Assembly: GCA_015039365.1 (NCBI GenBank)
Contig: WION01000800.1
Span: forward strand, 1-13,867
Reading direction: 5' to 3'
DNA: 13,867 bases
Origin: Amanita rubescens
Taxonomy: Eukaryota; Basidiomycota; Agaricomycetes; Agaricales; Amanitaceae
Shown here piece after piece: positions 1 through 6,773 of the stretch. How positions within the stretch are numbered: position 1 is the stretch's first letter; every line of letters begins with the position of its first letter. The position numbers and the translations under genes were made by a program. The notes below the pieces were generated by a model that worked only from the letters and a program-made list of their open reading frames with translations, did not search any database and had not been told where the DNA came from.

Positions 1-552
1 GGGGAGTGCAGTTGTACACATGCACAGCCATTCTGAATGAGAACTCCCACCAAGATTTCGGACATCCTGCGTCTAATCACATAGCCTCAGCTTTGTCCGA
101 CAAAGTCTGATTCATGCGTTCAACGCGACCATTTTGTTTGGGGGTAAAGGAGCTGTCTGTTGATGTTTAATTCCTTTGGATTTAAGGAATTCTTCAAAGG
201 CTTTATTTACAAATTCCCCCCCTCAATCAGAACGGAGGTGAGAAATAGGTTGTTTAGGATCTACAAACTCATTATACCATCCGGTAAAATATTCTAGAGT
301 TTGATCTTTGGTTTTAAGTAAACCAATCCACGTATATGAGGTGAAATCGTCAACGATTACACCAATATATTTGTATTTGTGGTAAGATATGGCCGGTACA
401 GTCATAAGATCCATATGAAGTAACTTGAAGGGACGAGTAGCTCTCTTCGAAGACAGTTTATAAGGTTTTGCCTTCATTTTGCCTTTTAGACAACCTTCAC
501 AACGTAATTTTCCTTCTGGAAGTGTAACTTCTTTCCATCCATTGACATTCAA
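1..552 (-). pseudogene. pol: Copia integrase core, partial and broken, running off the left edge
   Basis: The intact stretch is 223-552. CEGCLKGKM supplies the two cysteines of the HHCC domain. LLHMDLM carries the first catalytic Asp, and LRSD at the end carries the second. The frame is then cut by a TGA (223-225) where family members have a residue between SD and GGEF. Downstream, GGEFVNKAFEEFLKSKGI continues in frame. A one-base loss near 138 shifts the frame just before the glutamate region, and another TGA lies at 77-79. The remaining integrase, RT and RNase H would be to the left. Integrase inserts element cDNA into the genome; this copy cannot encode a working enzyme. Confidence 0.88.
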
Positions 553-1523
553 CGGTATCTTCGAAAGACTTCGTTGGATGGATGACCAAAATGTTTATGC
601 CAGGTCTCGTAGTCCAATAGTTTTTCTATAGACTCTGCATTTGGTTTCTTTGGTCGTCCAAGAATTAATTTAGAATTCCTGTTGGCTAAGCCAGGACTGG
701 AAACCAGTGTAGGATTCATTATAATGATCCTACCTCGAGCATAAACTAATGTATCATCGGGCATAAGATAATGTCCTTCGATACACGTTCTACCCGAGTC
801 TGTAAATCTACCCGAGTCTGTAAAGGAAAAGACTACCATCTTTTCATCTTGTTTACAAGTTAATCCTTGTCGGATCAATCTGCCGTTTGAAATCAAGAGT
901 GCAGTTGCCCGTGGCATATAGAGTACAGGGAAGAGCTTTACGAGTGTTGTTTCCCCTGTGGATAACTTGTGTTCAAGAATAACTGTGCCAAGTCCCTCAA
1001 GACGGTCTAAACCATTAGCAGTTTTAACACTGTGGTTTTCATTTGCAGGAAATTCTCTGTATTCAGAGAAATCTTTCCTACTAAAGGTAAAGTGATCGGA
1101 TGCACCAGAGTCACACATCCATAGTGTATCTCCAGTACGCTTCTCAACACATTCCGGACAGGGACATGTCAGATGTATTTTATCTCTAAATTTTCGTTTA
1201 TTGACCACTAAACATGTAAAAGGTTTCTTAAACATGTTACCAATATTATATGATTTTTCAATCATAAAGGCACTATAAATGGCATTTGTATCACACGACT
1301 TATCTCTTATGAGGCAGTTTTCGTCTAAATTTTCTTTATAATTTATACTATCATATAGTACAGATTGTTCAAAGAAGGAATTTATAGTACAACGATGATG
1401 TCCCAATTTAGGGAACACCATTTTCAATGCTGCCTCTATAAAGAGAAAGTTCAATAGCCATTTCCAGTTTCTTAATGGTTTCATACCATTGTTCGCCGTT
1501 ATCTTCATAGTAATAATCGTCAT
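549..1523 (-). pseudogene. pol: Copia aspartic protease and GAG-pre-integrase region
   Basis: The retropepsin active site is seen at residues 138-140 as DSG, in the copia context WMCDSGASDHFT. A second protease strand, VLYMPRATALLISNGRLI, lies about 75 residues later. Near the C-terminus, WHKHFGHPS supplies the histidines of the HHCC zinc-binding GAG-pre-integrase domain. A cysteine cluster CPCPEC sits just ahead of the protease. An exact in-frame duplication of FTDSGR comes from an 18-bp tandem repeat (791-826). The first 30 or so residues are probably a shifted-frame shadow of Gag. The frame ends at RRYR, where an indel near 555-565 separates it from the cysteines of the same zinc domain in the next frame. 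Confidence 0.88.
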
Positions 1524-2118
1524 AATATAGCTCAGCTTCCTGATCTATATCCATGTTTTTGTAGTCGATATCGTCTGACGATATCCCCATTCCTCGGTGC
1601 GACTTATAGGATTCATAATCCTGTTCAGCCTTTTGTTTGCCTTTGCTAGAGCCGGCAATTGGCTCAGTGATGTCATAAGGCCCAATACGGGTGACGGTAT
1701 GTGCAGAACTCATAGTATGTTCTGCGGCTTTGGCAGCCTTCTTCTCGGCTACATCTGCCTTTCGGCGTTCTCGGTTCCTCTCCCAGTTAGGACCACATGT
1801 TTGGCCCTCAACTTTTCCCGGCCAATTTTGATTAGCAGGAGGAGCAGTAGGAGCCGGTGTCTGAGTGCCTTGTGGAGGCCTAGAATAAGGTCTCCCCCCA
1901 CGTCCACGACCTGATCCGCGTCCATGTCCACGTCCTCGTCCTCGACCACGTACTGTTTGCCATGGTTGCTGCTGTTGTTGCGACATATTAGCCATCGCGG
2001 CAGATTCAGGGTGCCTTTGGCGCCACTCATTCTGAATCAAGGGAAGTATCCTTGGATCGTAAGATCCGATGGTTCTGTTGTGGCAAGAACCACAGCAGCA
2101 AAATTGTCCCAATGACAT
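1408..2118 (-). pseudogene. gag: Copia Gag, C-terminal RG-rich nucleic-acid-binding region
   Basis: The meaningful part begins around residue 27 (LPLIQNEWRQRHPES); earlier residues belong to a shifted frame. A glutamine run is followed by an RG/GRG-rich stretch near residues 57-80, encoded by a near-tandem hexamer run at about 1885-1950. Next come a proline/alanine-rich linker, a K/R/E/A-rich helical region and an acidic, tyrosine-rich patch (YYDDYYYED). I see no CCHC zinc knuckle, the usual Gag nucleocapsid motif, so the RG box may take over RNA binding. The frame is lost again near 1440, where it passes to the protease frame through an indel. Confidence in identity comes mainly from position between capsid-like Gag and protease. 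Confidence 0.7.
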
Positions 2119-2137
2119 GGGACAGCACTAAGTACTA

Positions 2138-2749
2138 TCATTGCCTGGACGTTTTCAGGTAGATAATCCCGCTAGATGCTAAGCGGTTGATTATGGCGAG
2201 GAGGTTGTTTAAGGATTGTGTGGGATCCTTTTCATCTTGAAATTTCCAAGTGATGGCTAATTGGAAATCATTATATATACCGGCAGACGTTGTCACGCCA
2301 TATTGGTCTGCTAAATTCTGCCATAAGACTCTGGCAGAATTAACGTGTGAATTGATCTGCTGTATAGTTGCAGAACACTTCATATTTATGGATCCGAGGA
2401 TGCAATCATCCTCGACAACCCATTCATCAAAAGATTTTTTGATGGCCTTTGCATCATCAACCATTTGTTGAGTGATGGCTGCTTCAGCTGGAACTGCAGG
2501 AACTGCATGGTGAGTTTCCATTTCTGGAATTGCTACTACTGCTGGCGTACCAGTAGTAGCTGCTCGTACACCATTATTTATATAAAATTGCTCCAAAGGA
2601 TTAATTTGGCGGGGACGATCATAATCAGTTTTTAGGTACTGATATAGACCTTTGGTTTGTAATAGGAAACGCATCATGCGTTCCCATTCTTTATAGTTAG
2701 TTCCATTCAAAACGGGAATGGAACTAGGGATCGTCAAGTCATTAGACAT
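2138..2749 (-). pseudogene. gag: Copia Gag, N-terminal and central capsid-like region
   Basis: Gag would form the virus-like particle that encloses element RNA. The start ATG (2747-2749) leads into a typical copia Gag opening with IPVLNGTNYKEW at residues 12-23 (DUF4219-like). A UBN2-like helical region with a VLWQNLADQYG segment near residue 140 and DEKDPTQSLNNLL near 175 follows. The listed end is premature. The reading characteristic of copia Gag (around LPENVQAMIVLSAVP) continues in another frame from about 2165, so a one-base indel lies there; that frame hits a stop near 2042 and the next Gag segment again needs a shift. The preceding 5' ORF stops one base before this ATG. Confidence 0.85.
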
Positions 2750-2750
2750 A

Positions 2751-3299
2751 TTAGACGAGGAAGGCGGATGTGATGATTATGATATAGGTGGTTATAAGAC
2801 GCCAAAAGAAACGAAAGTTTCTTTGTTGTTCAAGGATTTCGTCCTCGTGGTTATCTCTTTCGAGATTGTGGCCTGTATGCCTGTTTGCTATGTGTTGGGA
2901 AACAGAAGTTCCCCTGGGTGGAATCCAAAGATCTAAGGTGGGTGGAACACCTTCTTCAATAGCGGCTTGGCGGCGACGATGTATTATTTCGTCTTGCAAG
3001 CTACGACCGTTTCTTAGTCATGCAGCTAGGAAGTGATCTCGTCGATCGTGAACTGTGACAGGTCCACGTCTCGTGACACCAAATCTGGTATCAGAGTTGA
3101 CGACACGAACTATCGTCCTTGTATAGGACAATTCTGGGATTGGTGCCGGTGTGTCAATAAAGGTCCAGTTCCCTATGATTAAGGGAAACAGTGGGATTGG
3201 TGCGTCGTAAGGAGGTAATCTCCGGGCAGGGGGAAATGATTCTCCTTCGGTTTCGTAAACTGGTAACGGAGTACTAGTTTTGGAATCCAGTTTTCTTTC
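2751..3299 (-). pseudogene. Unrecognised 5' ORF upstream of copia gag, with a C-terminal hydrophobic segment
   Basis: This frame is open for 182 codons apart from one TGA at 3018-3020. It opens at the TAG formed by a splice-acceptor-like tract, has no early Met, and may therefore be an exon or begin at an unmarked start. The N-terminal half is proline-rich. The middle is strongly basic with an HRRRQAAIEEG stretch, followed by a conserved-looking PPTLDLWIPPRG segment. The last residues form a 17-residue segment, hydrophobic apart from one Arg, WRLITTYIIIITSAFLV, that could be a tail anchor. The stop TAA is followed by a single base and then the gag ATG, suggesting termination-reinitiation. I do not recognise the family. 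It could be part of an extended Gag read by splicing or frameshift, since the gag frame is also open a few codons upstream of its ATG. Confidence 0.5.
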
Positions 3300-4188
3300 C
3301 TAAAAGAGAATTTAATGAGCTTAAAGCTTAATTTAATTAAAGCTAAAAGTCTAATTCGTCTTTATTAAGTTACCAGGGTGCCTTAGACTAGAATGTCAGA
3401 CTATATAGAGTTCCTCGATAACGAGTACAGTCTATATTCGGTTAAACCAACCGACCCTGAGTAACTTAGTTACAAGCCAAGCTTAGATAAAGCTCAGGTC
3501 CACAGGTCCACTTGGTCTTGAAAGCTTGGATAATCCCTGAATGCTGTAAATGACATGCATAATCAATCGCTGGCTCAAGCGCTCTTGGGCGAACCATGGT
3601 TTTACCCATTGCGATTGTAAATAGAAATAACGTCTGGTCCATAAGCCCCCCAGACCATTATGTAAGCACAACCAGTAATCAATATGAAACTTCTAAATGG
3701 GATTATGGGATCACCATAGAGCCCAAACTTAGAATGATCCTATCAATCATTCCGACTAAAGGAGTCCCTAAGGGCGCATCCTTAATCAATTGCGTGTACC
3801 ACCCACAATGAGGTGTCAGCACATCGTTTATACTAGAAGTTGTTTATATACGAGCCATATTGTATTCTAAAGCCTCTAAGGGGCTTATAATGGTATAGCG
3901 TGCAATAATACCCCAGTCACAGCATGGTGCGCAAGCGTGAAAACACCATGGGGGCCGATGTTGCCATGCCAGCATCGAGAAACATAGGTAATACCCTTAT
4001 CCCTGGGTGTCTAGGAGATCCCCCTAAAGCCCTAGGGTCCGGGCACATGTCATTAGCGCATATGCCATATCAAGGATCAGTGGTATCAAGATGATAAGAC
4101 CATATCAGGCTCGCTGCGATACTATACCAGTGGGACATCATGTCGAGCAGTGAGCGACGAGCAGCGATGTGGGTCCTGGCAATATCGG
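3300..4188 (-). other. Copia leader (untranslated or poorly coding)
   Basis: About 890 bp separate the primer site from the first long frame. No convincing protein is encoded. A frame starting at the AUG inside the primer site (4199-4201) is open for 43 codons to a TGA at 4070-4072, then for another 50 to a TGA at 3917-3919; this is weak. The stretch near 3310-3360 is AT-rich with imperfect palindromes around AGCTTAATTTAATTAAAGCT. At its end a pyrimidine-rich tract plus AG (minus strand TTCTCTTTTAG, 3300-3310) resembles a 3' splice site directly before the 5' ORF opens. A 62-codon frame at 3483-3671 has no recognisable features. Confidence 0.5.
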
Positions 4189-4205
4189 CAGCAGGGCCCA
4201 TAACC
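4189..4205 (-). other. Primer-binding site complementary to the initiator tRNA-Met anticodon arm (half-tRNA type)
   Basis: Immediately after the LTR's terminal CA, the minus strand reads GGTTATGGGCCCTGCTG. Its complement, CAGCAGGGCCCATAACC, has the form of the 5' half of a eukaryotic initiator tRNA-Met ending in the anticodon loop (CCCATAA). Drosophila copia and other hemiviruses prime in the same way, using a cleaved tRNA half rather than the 3' CCA end. No TGG-type full-tRNA site is found at this junction. The match to the general iMet anticodon arm is seen directly; the host's own tRNA sequence is not available here. Confidence 0.8.
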
Positions 4206-4359
4206 TGACAAAGAAGACAGGTCTACGCGAGAGCGTGTCCACAGCATGAGCAGGTGCAATAGCTTACCTATTGCGATATAGTCTTAGCACTACCCTTCGG
4301 CGTAGTAGTGATAGTAAGAGGAAGAGAATGGATTGTCCTATTCTACGATACAGGACAGA

Positions 4360-4367
4360 TTTATATA
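4360..4367 (-). promoter_or_regulatory. TATA box of the copia LTR
   Basis: The minus strand reads TATATAAA here, between the TGANNTCA array (upstream in element sense) and the LTR end at 4206. Transcription would start roughly 25-35 bp further on, near 4330, leaving about 125 bp of R plus U5. This is a motif and position call only; no start site is visible from sequence. Confidence 0.55.
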
Positions 4368-4469
4368 CTAAGAGAGAACAAATATGTGTCTACATATGTG
4401 TAAGCATATAGTATAGATGGGAAGATATGGCGTGCTAAGCACACCATAAGGTGCGATCATGAGTCTATC

Positions 4470-4610
4470 ATGATGTCACTATGATATCATAATGAAGTCA
4501 TTATGATGTCACTATGATATCATAATGAAGTCATTATGATGTCACTATGATATCATAATGAAGTCATTATGATGTCACTATGATATCATAATGAAGTCAT
4601 TATGATGTCA
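4470..4610. repeat. 33-bp tandem array (4.3 copies) built of 11-bp TGANNTCA units
   Basis: Four identical 33-bp copies run head to tail (4470-4502, 4503-4535, 4536-4568, 4569-4601), plus a 9-bp partial copy at 4602-4610. Each copy contains three octamers, TGATGTCA, TGATATCA and TGAAGTCA, whose starts are exactly 11 bp apart. The array is therefore really 13 related palindromic octamers at 11-bp period. Degenerate units continue in register at 4460 (TGAGTCTA) and 4614 (CTATGTCA). The octamers resemble bZIP (CRE/ATF-type, TGACGTCA) sites. The array lies in the presumed U3, about 100 bp upstream of the minus-strand TATA box, so an enhancer role is likely but inferred. Confidence 0.95.
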
Positions 4611-4711
4611 TCTCTATGTCATACATAAAGGATGATGCGAGCGATATGAGTAACATTGATTGTAGTCAATCAGTAGTTAATCATTCTATAAATATAATTC
4701 TATATTTAACA

Positions 4712-5762
4712 CCCTGCACCCAACCCACGAATCCCTAGTCTCATCGGAGATCTCCCTGAATTTAAAGGAAAGCGAAAGGATGCCAATATGTACATTCATA
4801 GAAGATATCAAAATCTTCTTTGACATGAACCCTGAATGGATGAACACAGACCGTTTAAAAATCCTTGCTGCCCTAAATAAGATCTCAGATGGAGCTAGAC
4901 AATGGAAAAAGAATAAATTAGCGGATTTACGAAAATCACGCGCCACCATCGAAGGAGGCGTCACAAGACCCGCTTTATTCAACAATTGGGATGCATTTAA
5001 ACTGTCATTCTTGACAGATTGGGGAGAAGTAGATCCGAGTGGAAACGCATACACAAAAATTCTCAATCTACAGAACAGATCATCTATGAAAGGGAAGAAA
5101 CAAATGACCCTACCAAATTACGTCAATCAGTTCAAGGAACAGATTACGAAAGCCAGAATCAAAGGAGAAGCAGCATTCCATATGTTCGGAAAAGGACTTA
5201 CAGCACCAGAGTTCGAAAAAGCAATGCTTATGAATCCAAAAACACTACAAGATTGGTACGACATTGCTATCAAACTTGACAACATCCGAACCCGTTCATA
5301 TGCTTATTCCCCTCAATCTGGAAATGGTCATTCATCATCCTCTCACAACAATGAATCTTGGGCAATGCAGATTGATCACAAGTATCTAGAACAAGACATT
5401 GACACAGATTTAGAACTTGCGATCAGATCTATGTCCAAAGAAGAAAGAGAACGCTACATCAGAGACAGTTTATGTTTCATCTGCGGAATCAATTTATCAA
5501 AGGACACATGTCAGGGCAATGCCCAAAGAAGAAAAGAAACAAAGGGAAAGGCTGATTTAGAGGAGGAAAGAAAACGAGGTTCACACCCGGATGTCACATT
5601 CGAGCCACATCAAATGATGGTGACGAAAACTGGGAAGAAGAAGAAGTCTGAGAGTCTAAACCAAATTACACCAAGAACATCTGAGTGCTGATGAAAGGGA
5701 TGTCACTCGACGAAAAGAACAATCTATTACTATCTCTTGCCGACGACAATGAGGATTTTTAA
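4712..5762 (+). pseudogene. gag: Gypsy Gag (outer copy), frameshifted
   Basis: A Gag-like reading opens at the copia junction and includes IGDLPEFKGKRKDA (about 4738-4780). It loses frame near 4785-4795, and the main body runs at 4780-5691. The capsid region has FFDMNPEWM and the conserved WDAFKLSFLTDWGEVDP. The zinc knuckle is destroyed after CFICGI by an 8-bp insertion (5491-5498) that is absent from the minus copy. The 60 residues that follow are out of frame. In the original frame gag would end at the TAA at 5760-5762, after a TGA at 5553-5555 shared with the other copy. Gag normally forms the particle and packages RNA. Confidence 0.85.
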
Positions 5763-6281
5763 CAGTGGGACTCATGACAGTGGATGAAGTTCCGGAATTA
5801 TCAGATTCAACTCTCAATATATCTCATGTAACAGTACAATCTATTTCAAAACAAAGATTATCTGTCCCTATCAAAGTTGAAACTGAAAATAACACTGAAA
5901 ACCTCGTTGCCCTTATTGACTGCGGAGCTGAAGGGATATTTGTCGACAAAAGGATAGCACACAAATGGAGAAAACGAAAAACTTCACAACCAATTAAAGT
6001 TTATAACATCGATGGCACCATAAACAAAGAAGGAGAAATTGATGAACAATGTCTAATCACCTTCGAAATGAACGGAAAATGCATGACCGAATGGTTTTAC
6101 ATATCAGCAATAGGAAAACAAACGATCATACTGGGGCTCCCTTGGCTAGAGAAGCACAACCCAGACGTAAATTGGAGAGAAAAGACTCTAGAGTTCCGAG
6201 ACTCTGAACAGGACAAGATCAAGGCATCACTTCGGAACATCTGTCAACAGATTGACAGAATAGCTATGCCTGAATGGGAAG
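4918..6281. repeat. Inverted repeat arm, paired with 11607-12966
   Basis: The plus-strand gag-protease segment and the reverse complement of 11607-12966 are homologous along their length, differing by scattered substitutions, an 8-bp insertion and a 3-bp GAA difference. Many substitutions are CG versus TG or CA. The arms are separated by about 5.3 kb. They reflect two copies of one retroelement family in opposite orientation, not a terminal inverted repeat of a DNA transposon. Confidence 0.9.
5753..6281 (+). pseudogene. pol: Gypsy protease (outer copy), truncated by an LTR
   Basis: This frame lies -1 relative to gag and is open from 5753; the first ATG is at 5774. The protease active site appears as DCG in the context LIDCGAEGIFVDKRIA rather than the usual DTG or DSG. 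The ILGLPWLEKHNPDVNW strand seen in gypsy proteases follows. In my hand alignment the first 255 or so bases differ from the minus copy at about 19 positions. The coding sequence is cut at MPEWE, where the LTR of the inner element begins. The final residues before the stop at 6287-6289 come from LTR sequence. Confidence 0.85.
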
Positions 6282-6733
6282 TGTTATGAACTCGTTAATC
6301 TCAACCTAAGTTGCAATAGCAACTCTAGTCACGATTACAAGTCTAAGTCAAACGTTGATGAGATACAAGTTCAATACTAAGTCAAGTCGTTGACTTAGGA
6401 TCTGAGGACGATTGTGGTTGATGAGTTAAGAGTAAGGTTATATTGCCAGACGACAATAAACAGCTAAGTCGAACTTAGGGTTCGACTCTAGAATACAGGC
6501 GGTACTTATACTAGCGAGTACAATGAGACGTACTAATTAATGTATAAAGGTAAGTACGAAAGTAGGTATAAGGACGGCATCATATGTGGAATAAGGAAGT
6601 GGTATAGAAGGGAACGAGTTAGTCCGTATGAATCGAGCATAAGGGAGACAACGAGTAAGGTATGCATAAAGAAAATAAACATGTCCGATGTGTCATGTAA
6701 GCATAATGCGGGAGTCCGTACCGTGTTGTAACA
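6282..6733 (-). repeat. 3' LTR of the inner gypsy element
   Basis: On the minus strand this 452-bp block starts TGTTACAA at 6733 and ends TTCATAACA at 6282. The ends form an imperfect terminal inverted repeat; the outer end carries two substitutions relative to the LTR fragment at 13318, which reads TTTGTAACA. A polypurine tract lies directly upstream (6734-6748). A TATA-like AGTATAAGTACC occurs near 6500-6520. From about that point on, the LTR is homologous to the reverse-oriented fragment at 13089-13318; upstream of it, it is not. Orientation is set by the polypurine tract and by continuity with the minus-strand element. Confidence 0.85.
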
Positions 6734-6748
6734 CTAGCTCTCCCCTAC
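6734..6748 (-). other. Polypurine tract before the 3' LTR
   Basis: The minus strand reads GTAGGGGAGAGCTAG immediately before the LTR's TGTTACAA. Such purine-rich tracts prime plus-strand DNA synthesis in LTR retroelements and mark the 5' edge of the 3' LTR. The last few bases (CTAG) are not all purine, which is tolerated in this class. Confidence 0.7.
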
Positions 6749-6773
6749 ATTGTTGACTGCAACAACAAAACGT

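Larger units (their letters stand above)
1..4711 (-). mobile_element. Ty1/copia LTR retrotransposon (half-tRNA-primed, hemivirus-like), 5' portion, decayed
   Basis: Read on the minus strand, the order is 5' LTR, primer-binding site, leader, an extra 5' ORF, Gag, aspartic protease, GAG-pre-integrase and integrase. Protease plus integrase placed before any RT is the Ty1/copia order. RT, RNase H and the 3' LTR must lie beyond the left edge. The 5' boundary is set at 4711 because the minus strand begins TGTTAAAT there, and the flanking plus-strand gypsy gag frame becomes open exactly at that junction. The expected 5-bp target duplication would be CCCTG (4712-4716), but the partner copy is outside the window. 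Several frameshifts and TGA stops make the copy non-autonomous. The half-tRNA primer site is the defining trait of the genus Hemivirus; that placement is inference. Confidence 0.85.
4206..4711 (-). repeat. 5' LTR of the copia element
   Basis: On the minus strand the segment starts TGTTAAAT and ends TTTGTCA, with the canonical TG and CA ends. It abuts a primer-binding site directly at 4205. Internally it has an enhancer-like tandem array (4470-4610) upstream of a TATA box (4360-4367), followed by about 150 bp that would be R and U5. About 506 bp is an ordinary copia LTR length. No second LTR copy lies in the window, so the outer edge rests on the TG end and on the junction with gypsy gag. An alternative start at TGACA near 4621 cannot be excluded. 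The 3' edge is firmer because of the primer site. Confidence 0.7.
4712..6281 (+). mobile_element. Outer Ty3/gypsy element, gag-protease fragment in plus orientation
   Basis: This fragment carries gag and the first two thirds of the protease region of the same gypsy family found on the minus strand at 6282-12966. It is bounded on the left by the copia LTR end and on the right by a gypsy LTR end at 6282, exactly after GAATGGGAAG. The minus copy continues through protease at this point, so the break is an insertion or rearrangement junction. The plus-oriented LTR fragment at 13089-13318 is a plausible 3' LTR of this same element. That pairing is inference from orientation. Confidence 0.8.

Noticed and set aside
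3086..3096. TGGTATCAGAG on the plus strand, identical to a plant-type initiator-Met primer site
   Set aside because: It is on the wrong strand for the copia element, lies inside the 5' ORF, and no LTR end with a plus-strand element abuts it. The half-tRNA site at 4189-4205 fits far better.
3483..3671. 62-codon minus-strand frame in the copia leader
   Set aside because: No recognisable motif and no continuity with flanking frames; likely chance.
3086..4088. Two TGGTATCA copies (3086 and 4081) as an 8-bp target duplication of a hAT-like insertion
   Set aside because: The segment between them has no terminal inverted repeats, and the 5' ORF reads straight through the left copy.
4470..4610. CRISPR-like repeat array
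   Set aside because: The repeats are contiguous without unique spacers and lie in a eukaryotic LTR.
6276..6300. Internal deletion in the outer element by microhomology (ATGAACTCGT occurs both in protease and at the LTR edge)
   Set aside because: The junction retains the exact LTR terminus TGTT, and the polypurine tract at 6734-6748 shows that the LTR belongs to the minus element.
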